A stretch of DNA of 39,442 nucleotides from Cellulosimicrobium cellulans (lineage in GTDB: Bacteria; Actinomycetota; Actinomycetes; Actinomycetales; Cellulomonadaceae), in contig NZ_LWGL01000014.1 of NCBI RefSeq assembly GCF_001722485.1, forward strand, positions 1 through 39,442, in the 5' to 3' direction. Made by a program: the position numbers and the translations under genes. The notes beneath the pieces are model-generated. The model did no database searches, had not been told where the DNA came from, and saw only the letters and a program-made list of their open reading frames with translations. Positions 1 through 8,644 of the stretch are shown here, one piece after another (position 1 is the first letter of the stretch; every line of letters starts with the position of its first letter).

Positions 1-1
1 G

Positions 2-3000
2 GCCGCCGGCGTCGCCGCCGGCACCCTCGCCGCCGCCCTCGCGCTCGTCGGGCTCGCGCCCGCGGCCTCGGCCGACGAGCCTCCGGCGACGACCGCCGAC
101 GACCGCGACCTCGCGTCGCTGGTCGACGTCTTCGTCGGCACCGAGGGCGACTTCGGCAACGACATGCCCGCCGCGCAGGCGCCGAACGGCCTGGCCAAGG
201 TCAACCCGCGCACGGTGCCGGGCCGCAACAACACGGGCTACGACTACGCACAGTCCCAGATCTCCGGCTTCACGCACACGAACCTCGACGGCGTCGGCGG
301 GTCGGGCGGCGGCGGCGACATCCTCGTCGTCCCCACGTCGGGCACCTACACGTCGCGGCCCGACGCGAGCACCTACGCGCACTCGTTCACCCACGAGGAG
401 GAGACGGGCAGCCCGGGCTACTACGGCGTCACGCTCGGCAACGTCGCCGGCACGGACGGCGGGATCACCGCGGCCGACGGCACCATCGAGGCGGAGGTCA
501 CCGCGACGACGCGCTCGGGCGTGCACCGCTACCGGTTCCCCGACGCGTCCACGCCGAGCCTCGTCGTCGACCTGTCCACCAACAACACGAGCCGCCTGTC
601 GTCGTCGCTCGACGTGGAGGAGCTGGCCGACGGCCGCGCCGCGCTCAGCGGGCACGTCACGGGCCACTTCTACAACGCGTCGTACACCCTGCACTACTAC
701 GCCACGACGACGCGGCCCGTCGCCGACGTCCGCACGTGGGGCGACGACCGCGCGCTGACCGACGCGACCGCGCAGGACGGCCGGGACACGGGCGCCGTGC
801 TGACGTTCGACCCCGCGGACGCGGGCGAGGTCGGGCTCCAGGTCACGGTCTCCCCGGTGAGCGCGGAGCAGGCGAAGGTCGACCAGGAGCACGAGCTCGC
901 CGGCCTCGGTTTCGACGAGGTCCGCGAGCGCACGCGCGCCGAGTGGAACCGCACGCTCGGGAAGGTCGCCGTCACGGCGTCGGCCGCGACCGACCCGACG
1001 GGCAAGATCGAGAAGCTGTTCTACACGCACCTGTACCGGATGTTCGCGATGCCGATGAACGCGACGAGCACGTCCGGCACGTACCGGGGCGTCGACGGCG
1101 CCGTCCACCGCGCCCAGGGGTTCACCTACTACGACTCGTGGGCCACCTGGGACGACTTCCGCAAGTTCTCGGTGCTCGCCTACATCGACCCCGCGCTGTA
1201 CCGCGACATGGTGCAGTCGATGGTCTACCTGTTCGCCGACGCGGAGGCCGAGGGCTCCGGCAGCGGGCTCGGCGGCCTCATGCACACGGTGCCGACCGTG
1301 CGCTGGGAGCGCTCGAGCGTCGTCGTCGCGGACGCGATCGCCAAGGGCTTCACCGGGTTCGACCGCCTCGACGAGGCGTACCCGGCGATCGAGCGACTCG
1401 TCGGCGGGTACGGCGAGGCTGACCTCGCGCGCGGCTACATTCCGGAGAACCCGGGGGCGTCGGTGCAGCTCGGCTACGACCAGTACGGCCTGTCGGTCGT
1501 CGCCGACGAGCTCGGGATGGCCGAGGAGGCGCAGGCGCTGCGCGAGCAGGCCGCGCTGCCCATCGAGAACCTCGTCAAGCCGGGCGCGTGGACCGCACCG
1601 GACGGCACGCCCGTCGGCCTGCTCACCCCGCGCGACGCCTCCGGGAGCTGGCAGGACGTCGACCACGAGCGGTTCGAGGCGGCCCGCCTGTACCAGGGCA
1701 CGCTGTGGCAGTACCACTGGTACGACGCGTACGACATGGACGCGCTCGTCGAGGCCATGGGCGGGACGGAGGCCGCGCGCCTCGCGCTGCGCCACATGTT
1801 CGGCGAGCACGCGCCCGACGACGGCTCCGCGATGCTCCACTCCAACGCGAACGAGATCGACCTGCAGGCGCCGTACCTGTTCAACTACGTCGGCGAGCCG
1901 AGCCTCACGCAGAAGTGGACGCGGGCGATCTACACGAAGGAGACCTGGAACCGGTACATCGGGACGGGCTTGACGAGCTTCTTCCCGAGCGGGGGCGGCG
2001 AGTTCACGCCCCCGATCAGGACGAAGGTCTACCAGCTCGACCCGCGCGGCATGCTCGCGACGATGGACAACGACGCGGGCACGATGTCGACGATGTTCGT
2101 CGCGGCCGCGATCGGGCTCTTCCCGGTGACCGCCGGCTCGTCGCAGTACCAGATCGGCTCGCCGTTCTTCGACTCCGCCGTCATCGGCTACGACGACGGC
2201 ACCACGTTCGAGATCACCGCCGACGGGGTGTCCGAGGAGGCGTTCTACGTCCAGTCCGCCACGCTCGACGGCGCGGCGTTCGGCAACACGTGGGTCGACT
2301 ACGCGACGCTCCTGGGCGGGGGAGACCTCGCCTTCCGGATGGGCGAGGAGCCGAGCGACTGGGGCGCCGACACCGAGCCCGCCTTCTCCATGAGCACCGC
2401 CTCGGACGGCGGGGAGACCGACGGGCCCCGCGTGACGGCCGAGCCGTCGACCGTGCAGGCCGGCGCCGACGGCTCCGTCGACTCCGCCGTGACGCTGACC
2501 CTGAGCGGCGGCGCGCGGTTCGCGGCCGACGCCGGGACGGAGCTCGTCGCGAGCGGCGCCGCGAGCGTCGAGGGGCTGCCCGCCGGCGCCGAGGCCACGG
2601 TCACGGTCGGCTCGGCCACGACGGCGACCCTCACCGTGCGCGGCACCGCGCCCGGCGACGCGCGGTTCTACGTGCGCCTGCGCGACGCGGCGCTCGCGGA
2701 CGGCGTCACGGCGTCCGCGCTGCAGGGCCAGGGCGTCTCGGTGCGCTCCCCGCTGCGGCTCACGGTCGCGGCGGCGGAGCGCGAGACGCTGGCGGCGCTC
2801 GTCGCCGACGCGACGGTCGTGCGCCACGGGAACTACTCCACGGTGTCGTTCGAGCGGCTCACCGCCGCGCTCGGGCGCGCGCAGGAGCTCCTCGCCGAGG
2901 ACGCGTCGTCGAGCGTCGACCTGCGGTTCGCCGCGGACCGGCTCGAGGCCGCGATCGACCGGCTCGAGATCACCGGGGGCGGCCTGCGGGTGCTGCAGGG

Positions 3001-4831
3001 CGAGGAGTCCGAGGCCTGGTCCGGCGGGGAGCTCTCGAACGAGGCCTACCAGTCCGACGGCAACCTCGGCGGCGTGCGCTCCGGGTCGTGGGTGCAGTAC
3101 CAGGACATGACCTTCGCCGGCGCCGAGCCCGGCCACCTCACCGTGCGCTACGCGACGAGCTTCGGCTCCGGCGAGGCGCCGAGCAGCGTCGCCGTGCACG
3201 CGGGCGACGTCGACGGACCGGTGATCGCGACCGTCGAGCTGCCGGGCACCGGCGGATGGGGGAGCTACGAGGAGGCGACGGTCGCGCTCGACGACGTCCA
3301 GGCGCTCGTCGACGCCGGCACGGTGACCTTCGAGCTGCTGGCCCCGGAGGGCCGCGAGTGGGTGGCCAACGTCGACTGGTTCGCGTTCGACGTCGAGGAC
3401 CCGGCCGCTGAGCCGGCGCCGGGGCAGTCGCCCGGCGTGACGGTCGAGGCCGAGGACTGGACCGAGAACTCCGGCCGCGGGCTGAAGAACGAGCAGTCGA
3501 CCTGGGCCAGCGGCCCCGTGACGAACGTCGGCGGCACCGCCGACGGCGACTGGCTAGCCTACGGCGAGATCGACCTCGGCGAGCTGCCCCTCGGCGAGCT
3601 CTCGGTCCACTACGTGCACAACTCCGCGCGGTGCGGGGAGAGCTCGGCGCTCGAGGTGTACCTCGACGCGTTCGACCCGGCGAACCCGGGCGAGCCGTTC
3701 GTGACCGTCCCGCTCACGTCCACCGGCTCGAGCTGGGCCGCGGACGGCGTGGCCACGGTCGCGCTGCCCGAGACCGTGAGCGGCACGCACGAGGTGTTCG
3801 TGCGTCTCACGACCGAGGCGTACGACGGCCACCCGTACGTCGCGAACCTCGACAGCCTCACCTTCGCGCCCGGCGGTCCGACGGACGTCGTCGTGGAGTC
3901 CGAGGCCTGGACCGAGAACTCCGGCCGCGGGCTGAAGAACGAGCAGTCGACGTGGGCGAGCGGCCCGGTGACGAACGTCGGCGGGACGGCGGACGGCGAC
4001 TGGCTCGCCTACGGCGAGGTCGACCTCGGCTCCGCCGCGCTCGACCGGCTCTCCGTCCACTACGTGCACAACTCCCACCGCAGCGGTCGCGACTCGGCGC
4101 TCCAGGTGTACCTCGACGCGTTCGACCCGGCGGACCCGGGCGAGCCGTTCGCCACGGTGCCGCTGCCCACGACCGGGCCCGACTGGTCGTCGGACGGCGT
4201 CGCGACGGTCGACCTCCCGAGCCCCGTGCGCGGCACGCGCGAGGTGTTCGTCCGCCTCGTCACCCAGCCGTACGACGGGCACCCCTACGTCGCGAACCTC
4301 GACAGCATGACCTTCTTCACCGACGCGTTCGACGTCGAGGTGCCGCCCACCGACACCGCGGCGCTCGCGACCGCGGTCGCCGAGGCGGAGGTGCTGGAGG
4401 CCGAGCCCGAGCGGTACGGGCGGATCGACCACGGCGTGCTCGTGCGCGAGCTCGACGCGGCCCGCGCCCTGCTCGCCACGCCGGACGCGACGCAGGAGCA
4501 GGTCGACGAGCAGCTGCGCCGCCTGACCCTCGCGGCCGAGCAGCTCGTGCCCCGGGACGTGGAGCTCGTCACGGTCGAGGTGAGCCCCCGGTGCCTCGCC
4601 GGCTCGCCGTACGTCGCGATCCGGGCGCGCAACACGTCCGACGCGCCGGTCGACGTCGAGCTCACGAGCGCGCTCGGCTCGCGGACGTTCGAGGACGTGG
4701 CGCCGGGTGCGAACGCCTACCAGGCGTTCCGCGCCCGCTCGGTCACGGGCGAGCTCGCGGTCACGGTGACCGCGACGGGTCCGGCCGGGGTGCAGACGGT
4801 CAAGGAGGCCACGACGATCCCGACCTGCTGA
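2..4831 (+). CDS. Secreted GH92 alpha-mannosidase with CBM6-like modules (5' partial)
   Basis: Calcium-dependent exo-alpha-mannosidase of family GH92, secreted to trim alpha-mannosides of mannans or N-glycans. The frame is open from the first base. It begins inside a signal peptide (hydrophobic Ala/Leu run, then PAASA before DEPP), so the true start lies left of the window. The start of the mature chain, LVDVFVGTEGDFGND, is the usual GH92 N-terminus. The HSNANEIDLQAPYLFNY stretch carries the likely acid Glu (codon 1853-1855), and MDNDAGTMS carries the base/calcium acidic residues (2066-2074). After the catalytic part (to about 2340) come an Ig-like segment, a FIVAR-like helical segment (about 2770-2980), one CBM6-like domain (about 2990-3400), two near-identical CBM6-like repeats (3437-3870 and 3887-4320), another helical segment and a C-terminal beta domain with two Cys. 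Family assignment is strong; exact linkage specificity is unknown. Confidence 0.93.
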   Translation, partial: AAGVAAGTLAAALALVGLAPAASADEPPATTADDRDLASLVDVFVGTEGDFGNDMPAAQAPNGLAKVNPRTVPGRNNTGYDYAQSQISGFTHTNLDGVGGSGGGGDILVVPTSGTYTSRPDASTYAHSFTHEEETGSPGYYGVTLGNVAGTDGGITAADGTIEAEVTATTRSGVHRYRFPDASTPSLVVDLSTNNTSRLSSSLDVEELADGRAALSGHVTGHFYNASYTLHYYATTTRPVADVRTWGDDRALTDATAQDGRDTGAVLTFDPADAGEVGLQVTVSPVSAEQAKVDQEHELAGLGFDEVRERTRAEWNRTLGKVAVTASAATDPTGKIEKLFYTHLYRMFAMPMNATSTSGTYRGVDGAVHRAQGFTYYDSWATWDDFRKFSVLAYIDPALYRDMVQSMVYLFADAEAEGSGSGLGGLMHTVPTVRWERSSVVVADAIAKGFTGFDRLDEAYPAIERLVGGYGEADLARGYIPENPGASVQLGYDQYGLSVVADELGMAEEAQALREQAALPIENLVKPGAWTAPDGTPVGLLTPRDASGSWQDVDHERFEAARLYQGTLWQYHWYDAYDMDALVEAMGGTEAARLALRHMFGEHAPDDGSAMLHSNANEIDLQAPYLFNYVGEPSLTQKWTRAIYTKETWNRYIGTGLTSFFPSGGGEFTPPIRTKVYQLDPRGMLATMDNDAGTMSTMFVAAAIGLFPVTAGSSQYQIGSPFFDSAVIGYDDGTTFEITADGVSEEAFYVQSATLDGAAFGNTWVDYATLLGGGDLAFRMGEEPSDWGADTEPAFSMSTASDGGETDGPRVTAEPSTVQAGADGSVDSAVTLTLSGGARFAADAGTELVASGAASVEGLPAGAEATVTVGSATTATLTVRGTAPGDARFYVRLRDAALADGVTASALQGQGVSVRSPLRLTVAAAERETLAALVADATVVRHGNYSTVSFERLTAALGRAQELLAEDASSSVDLRFAADRLEAAIDRLEITGGGLRVLQGEESEAWSGGELSNEAYQSDGNLGGVRSGSWVQYQDMTFAGAEPGHLTVRYATSFGSGEAPSSVAVHAGDVDGPVIATVELPGTGGWGSYEEATVALDDVQALVDAGTVTFELLAPEGREWVANVDWFAFDVEDPAAEPAPGQSPGVTVEAEDWTENSGRGLKNEQSTWASGPVTNVGGTADGDWLAYGEIDLGELPLGELSVHYVHNSARCGESSALEVYLDAFDPANPGEPFVTVPLTSTGSSWAADGVATVALPETVSGTHEVFVRLTTEAYDGHPYVANLDSLTFAPGGPTDVVVESEAWTENSGRGLKNEQSTWASGPVTNVGGTADGDWLAYGEVDLGSAALDRLSVHYVHNSHRSGRDSALQVYLDAFDPADPGEPFATVPLPTTGPDWSSDGVATVDLPSPVRGTREVFVRLVTQPYDGHPYVANLDSMTFFTDAFDVEVPPTDTAALATAVAEAEVLEAEPERYGRIDHGVLVRELDAARALLATPDATQEQVDEQLRRLTLAAEQLVPRDVELVTVEVSPRCLAGSPYVAIRARNTSDAPVDVELTSALGSRTFEDVAPGANAYQAFRARSVTGELAVTVTATGPAGVQTVKEATTIPTC
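3437..4320 (+). repeat. Tandem duplication of a CBM6-like module, 450-bp period
   Basis: Two copies of one carbohydrate-binding module lie in direct tandem within the GH92 gene, offset by exactly 450 bp. Bases 3457-3501 and 3907-3951 are identical over 45 bp, and most of the rest differs at synonymous or conservative positions. This points to a fairly recent in-frame duplication. Both copies keep the EDW/EAW-TENSGRG start and the GDWLAYGE strand. Confidence 0.9.
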
Positions 4832-4862
4832 CGCGGGTCCACCTCCGATCCCTCCTCACGGC

Positions 4863-4900
4863 CGCCGGGTCCGGGTCCCTCGCGGGGCCCGGACCCGGCG
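4863..4900 (+). terminator. GC-rich hairpin terminator behind the GH92 gene
   Basis: A 17-bp stem (4863-4879 with 4884-4900; one G-T pair) closes a 4-base loop, TCGC, 31 bases after the GH92 stop. There is no T-tract, as is common in high-GC actinobacteria. The following 67 bases to the facing kinase gene contain a second small palindrome around GACGTC copies (4914-4932), which could serve the opposite strand. Confidence 0.75.
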
Positions 4901-4967
4901 CGCTACCGCCCGAGGACGTCCCCGGGACGTCGTCCCGCGCACCAGTCGCGCCGGTGAACGAGACCGC

Positions 4968-5789
4968 TCAAGCCAGGTCCCACAGCAGGCGGTAGTAGGC
5001 GATCCGCTCCGGGTCCGGCTCGATGCCGTACCCGGCGTACACGAGCCCGTCGTACCCGGGGCCGTGGTTCCAGTCCATGCTCCAGGCGGCCACCGCGAGG
5101 TCCGCCCACCGGTCGGCCACCCCGAGCGAGCCGAGGTCGACGTGCGCGGCGAACCGACCGTCGTCGCGCAGGAGCGTGTTCGGTGCGCACGCGTCGCCGT
5201 GGCACACGACCGGGCGGTCGAGCGGCGGCGGCGCGTCGAGGCGGGCCCGCGCGTCGGCGACGTTCAGGCCACGGTGCTCCGGGAACCATGACGCCGGTCC
5301 CTCGCCCGCGGCGAGCCGCTCGTCGACGCGGGCGAGGCGCTGCTCGACGCTCCACGCCCACGGGCAGCCGTCCACGGGGAGCGCGTCGTGCAGCCGGCGC
5401 AGCCCTTCGCCGACGGCGAGGGCGGCGGCGCGCGGGTCGGCGAGCCAGCGCGGGTCGACCGCGGACCGGGCGTCGAGCGCCTCGGTCACGAGCCAGGCGC
5501 CGTCGGCGTCCGTCCCCTGATCGAGGACCCGGGGCGCGGGCGTGCGGCCGTCGAGCCACGCGAGCCGCTCCGCCTCGCCCGCGAGGTCGATCTCGGGCGT
5601 GCCCGCCGCGACCCACTTCACGTAGCGAGCACGAGCACCGGAGCCCGCAGCGGGGTCGAGCCGGAACGTCAGCCCGCCGAGCTCGTTGCGCCACACCGGC
5701 GTGATCGCGTCGTCCCCGGCGAGGCGGACGACGACGTCGGGCACGGGGACCGGTCCCGACGGGACCTCCGCGACGACGAGGGTGCTCAC
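4968..5789 (-). CDS. APH-type phosphotransferase
   Basis: A 273-residue small-molecule kinase of the aminoglycoside phosphotransferase fold, APH(3')-like. The sequence shows the Brenner motif HGDACAPNTLL (HxDxxxxN; catalytic Asp and Mg-binding Asn) followed by HVDLGSLGVADR, the DxG metal-binding equivalent. The N-lobe has the VKW Lys strand. I chose the GTG at 5789 because it overlaps the stop of the upstream gene as GTGA, so the two are translationally coupled; longer upstream extensions in this frame are antisense noise. The substrate cannot be read from sequence. Chromosomal actinobacterial members often act on metabolites or intrinsic antibiotics, so an antibiotic-resistance role is possible but not shown. 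Confidence 0.88.
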   Translation of the reverse strand: MSTLVVAEVPSGPVPVPDVVVRLAGDDAITPVWRNELGGLTFRLDPAAGSGARARYVKWVAAGTPEIDLAGEAERLAWLDGRTPAPRVLDQGTDADGAWLVTEALDARSAVDPRWLADPRAAALAVGEGLRRLHDALPVDGCPWAWSVEQRLARVDERLAAGEGPASWFPEHRGLNVADARARLDAPPPLDRPVVCHGDACAPNTLLRDDGRFAAHVDLGSLGVADRWADLAVAAWSMDWNHGPGYDGLVYAGYGIEPDPERIAYYRLLWDLA

Positions 5790-6769
5790 GGCGCCGTGAC
5801 GCGAGCCGGGAGCGAGGACGATGCGCCGAGCAGCCGCTCGCACACGGCCAGCAGCTCGCGCCGCAGCGCGGCGCCTCGGGCCGCGAACGCCCGCTGGTGA
5901 CGCACGTACTCGGCCTTGCCCTCCGCCGTCTCGACGGCGATCGGCGCGAGCCCGTAGGACGACACGTCGTACGGGCTCGCCCGCATGTCGACCACACGCA
6001 CGTCGCGCGCGAGCGCGAACGTCTCGAGCGCGAGCTCGCCGGGCACCGCGGGACCGAGCTTGAGCGCCCACTTGTAGAGATCCATGGTCGCGTGCAGGCA
6101 GCCCGGCTGTTCGAGCGCGGGCTGCGTCTTCCGCGTGGGGGACAGCCGGTTGAGCGGCGCGGCCTCCGGCGTGAAGAAGCGGAACGCGTCGAAGTGGGAG
6201 CACTGCACGGGGTGCGTCTCGACGACGCGGTCCGTGCCCTCACCACCGAGCCGCAGCGGCAGCGGGTGCCGGTGGTCGCGACCGGCGTCGTGGTCCCGGT
6301 ACACCATGGCCCACTCGTGCAGCCCGAAGCAGCCGAAGCGCCCGGGGCGCGAGGCGGTGGCGCTCAGCAGCGCGTGCACGTAGCGCACCGTGTCGCCGCG
6401 CTCCTCGAGGTACCCCTCGACGTCGAGCGCGACGCCGTCCTCCACCTCGCGGTACCAGCGCCACGAGGCGCGCTCCGTGAACGCGTCCTGCGCGCCGTCG
6501 GGCGCCGTGAGGCCGCGCTCGCCCGGCGCCGGCCGGCCGAGCACCACGCCGGGGCCGGGGTGCCACCGGCGCAGCTGCGCCGGACGCGTGGGGTAGTAGG
6601 TGAAGAGGAAGTCCTCGATCGCGTGCTTCTCGCCGAGCGGTTTGCGCCGCCGCCAGCCCGCGGTGAACGCGTCGGCGCGCTCGGCGTGCCGGCGCTCGCG
6701 GTCGTGCCACACCCCGGCCGGCAGCACCGTGGCTGCGACGGGGGAGACGGGACGGGAGCGAGCGGGCAC
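5786..6769 (-). CDS. Conserved actinobacterial protein, often annotated 3-methyladenine DNA glycosylase
   Basis: A 327-residue soluble protein with the conserved segments HAIEDFLFTYYPTRPAQL, RRWHPGPGVVLG, CFGLHEWAMVYR and CLHATMDLYKWALKLGP, which I recognise as an actinobacterial family usually labelled 3-methyladenine DNA glycosylase. I see no helix-hairpin-helix or Mpg-type motif, so that label may be inherited rather than demonstrated. The GTG at 6769 is chosen because a TACCCT -10 element lies exactly six bases upstream, giving a leaderless mRNA. An in-frame ATG at 6889 would add a tail with no conserved features. Its stop overlaps the start of the downstream kinase (GTGA). Confidence 0.8.
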   Translation of the reverse strand: MPARSRPVSPVAATVLPAGVWHDRERRHAERADAFTAGWRRRKPLGEKHAIEDFLFTYYPTRPAQLRRWHPGPGVVLGRPAPGERGLTAPDGAQDAFTERASWRWYREVEDGVALDVEGYLEERGDTVRYVHALLSATASRPGRFGCFGLHEWAMVYRDHDAGRDHRHPLPLRLGGEGTDRVVETHPVQCSHFDAFRFFTPEAAPLNRLSPTRKTQPALEQPGCLHATMDLYKWALKLGPAVPGELALETFALARDVRVVDMRASPYDVSSYGLAPIAVETAEGKAEYVRHQRAFAARGAALRRELLAVCERLLGASSSLPARVTAP

Positions 6770-6775
6770 CGCTCC

Positions 6776-6781
6776 AGGGTA
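6776..6781 (-). promoter_or_regulatory. -10 element TACCCT, leaderless start
   Basis: TACCCT on the minus strand followed by six bases and the GTG at 6769. The spacing puts the transcript start at the start codon. Confidence 0.55.
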
Positions 6782-6932
6782 CGAGAGGCGGACGACACGC
6801 TGGGTGCGACGGATTTCACCCGGTACGGAGGCGGATCCACCCGGCGCGGCCGGAACAATGGCCGTGAACGTGCTGTGAAGACCCGGCACACCTCACTACC
6901 CGACCACGCGGCGCAGGCCGCGGAGGAGCATC

Positions 6933-8084
6933 ATGACGCAGCCGCCCACCGGCGCACCCGACCCGTACCAGCCCGACCCGTCCCGCCAGGGCGGCTCGTC
7001 GACGCCGCAGCAGGACCCCTTCGCCCCGCCGTCGGGCGGGCAGCCGGTGCCCGCGCCCGAGCAGCCGTCGGCGTGGGGGACGCCCGCGGCCGAGCCCGCG
7101 CAGCCCTACGGGTCGCAGCAGCCGTACCAGGCGCAGCAGCCGTACGAGACCCAGCAGGCGTACGCGGGGCAGCAGCCCTACGGCGCGCAGCAGCCCTACG
7201 GCGCGCCCGAGGGCGACCCGGCCCAGGCGTACGGGGCACAGCCCTACGGCGCGGACCCGTCGCAGCAGTACGGCGGTTACCCGGCCTACAACGCGCCCGC
7301 GCCGTCGACCACGAACGCCCTCGCGATCACCGGCTTCGTCCTCGCGGTCATCGGTCTGCTCGGGTGCTGGATCCCGGGCGTGAACTTCTTCTCCGTGGTC
7401 CTCGCCGTCGCGGGCATCGTGCTCGGCATCGTCGGTCTGCTGCAGGTCAAGAAGGGCAAGACCGGCAAGGGCCTCGCGCTCTCGGCCATCGTCGTGGGCG
7501 CGCTCGCGATCGTCGGCACGGTCGTCTCCTGGATCGTGTTCGCCCAGTGGGTCGACGACGTGAGCACCGACTACGACGAGTCCCTCGCGCAGCTCGAGGA
7601 GCAGCTCGACGACACGTCGACCGTCGCCCCGGAGGACGAGCCGACCACGGACGAGACCCCGGCGGGTGAGGACCTCGCGGCCGAGGTTCCTGCGGCGACC
7701 GCACCGTTCGGCGAGACGGTCGTGTACGAGGACGGCCTGGAGATCAGCGTCTCCGCGCCCGCCCCGTTCACGCCCGGCGAGTGGTCGGCCGGCGGCGAGG
7801 ACTACCCCAGCCACGTCAGGTTCGACGTCACCATCACGAACAACACCGACGTCCCGTTCGACCCGGCCATGGTCTACCTGACCGCGTCGTCGGCCGGGTC
7901 GGAGGGTGACCAGGTGTTCGACACCGACAACGGCCTCGAGGGCAGCCCCATGACGGCAGTGCCGCCCGGGCAGAGCGTGACGTTCCCCGCCGGCTTCGGC
8001 GTGGCGGACCCGGCCGACCTCGTCGTCGAGGTCGCCCCCGGTCTGTTCGAGTACGACAGCGCCCTCTTCTCGACCGCGCCCTGA
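6933..8084 (+). CDS. QPYG-repeat membrane protein, DUF4190/DUF4352-like
   Basis: A 383-residue predicted membrane protein. Residues 1-125 are a low-complexity cytoplasmic region rich in Pro, Gln, Tyr and Gly with repeated QQPYGA units. Two hydrophobic segments follow (about 128-170 and 183-208; ALAITGFVLAVIGLLGCW and LSAIVVGALAIVGTVVSW), separated by a basic KKGKTGKG loop as in DUF4190 proteins. After an acidic linker comes a roughly 130-residue extracellular beta domain resembling DUF4352 (VRFDVTITNNTDVPFDP). The start has a GGAGGAG Shine-Dalgarno four bases upstream. Role unknown; such proteins sit at the actinobacterial envelope. The stem-loop at 8116 ends the unit. Confidence 0.85.
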   Translation: MTQPPTGAPDPYQPDPSRQGGSSTPQQDPFAPPSGGQPVPAPEQPSAWGTPAAEPAQPYGSQQPYQAQQPYETQQAYAGQQPYGAQQPYGAPEGDPAQAYGAQPYGADPSQQYGGYPAYNAPAPSTTNALAITGFVLAVIGLLGCWIPGVNFFSVVLAVAGIVLGIVGLLQVKKGKTGKGLALSAIVVGALAIVGTVVSWIVFAQWVDDVSTDYDESLAQLEEQLDDTSTVAPEDEPTTDETPAGEDLAAEVPAATAPFGETVVYEDGLEISVSAPAPFTPGEWSAGGEDYPSHVRFDVTITNNTDVPFDPAMVYLTASSAGSEGDQVFDTDNGLEGSPMTAVPPGQSVTFPAGFGVADPADLVVEVAPGLFEYDSALFSTAP

Positions 8085-8115
8085 CGCACCGGCACGAGAC
8101 GCTCTCGGCAGCCAC

Positions 8116-8157
8116 GCGCCGCGGGCCCGCCCGGACGTCCGGGCGGGCCTGCGGCGT
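8116..8157 (+). terminator. Strong 21-bp stem-loop terminator
   Basis: A near-perfect inverted repeat: 8124-8149 is a fully symmetric 26-bp palindrome, and the stem extends to 8116/8157 with only G-T wobbles. It starts 32 bases after the stop of the membrane protein and has no T-tract. It should fold as an intrinsic terminator for the plus strand. Confidence 0.8.
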
Positions 8158-8234
8158 CGTGCCGGCCGGCGATCGGGAGGGTCTGCGGGCGCCGGGGCTC
8201 GCCCCGAGCCGGTGACGCGGGCCGGTTCCCGGCC

Positions 8235-8240
8235 TACCGT
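8235..8240 (+). promoter_or_regulatory. -10 element TACCGT, leaderless start
   Basis: TACCGT followed by six bases and the ATG at 8247, predicting a leaderless transcript for the MmcQ/YjbR gene. Confidence 0.6.
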
Positions 8241-8246
8241 GGGGCC

Positions 8247-8627
8247 ATGGCCACGTGGGACGACGTCGACCGCATCGCCGCGGTCCTGCCCGACACCTCG
8301 ACCGACGGCGCACGGACGTGGCGCGTCCACGGGAAGCTGTTCGTGTGGGAACGGCCACTGCGCACGAAGGACCGTGCCGAGCTCGGCGACGCCGTGCCCG
8401 CGGAGGATCCCGTCGCCTTCCACGTCGCCGACGAGGGCGAGAAGGAAGCCCTCCTCGGCGACGAGCCGGGGATCTTCTTCACGACGTCGCACTTCGACGG
8501 GTACGCGATCGTCCTCGCCCGGCTGGACCGCATCCCCGTGCCCGAGCTCGAGGAGCTCGTGCAGGACGCGTGGCTCGCCCGGGCGCCCAAGCGGCTCGCG
8601 GCGTCGTACCTCGAGCAGTCCGGGTAG
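8247..8627 (+). CDS. MmcQ/YjbR family protein
   Basis: A 126-residue cytoplasmic protein of the MmcQ/YjbR family, a small alpha/beta fold related to DNA-binding domains. It shows the usual pattern: a short N-terminal helix after MATWDDV, TWRVHGKLFVWERPL for the GK-F strand, the DEGEKEALLGDEPGIFFTTSHFDGY block, and the C-terminal WLARAPKRLAASYL helix. The length is normal. The ATG follows a TACCGT element by six bases, so it is probably read from a leaderless mRNA. It meets the aldo/keto reductase gene tail to tail with 17 bases between. Cellular role unknown. Confidence 0.85.
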   Translation: MATWDDVDRIAAVLPDTSTDGARTWRVHGKLFVWERPLRTKDRAELGDAVPAEDPVAFHVADEGEKEALLGDEPGIFFTTSHFDGYAIVLARLDRIPVPELEELVQDAWLARAPKRLAASYLEQSG

Positions 8628-8644
8628 CCCGCGGAGGCGCCGCG

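Noticed and set aside
4968-5789. Calling the APH-fold kinase an antibiotic resistance gene
   Set aside because: Motifs define the fold and catalysis only; nothing in sequence or context fixes the substrate.
5786-6769. Accepting 3-methyladenine DNA glycosylase activity as fact
   Set aside because: No known glycosylase fold motif is visible; the label is kept only as the customary annotation.
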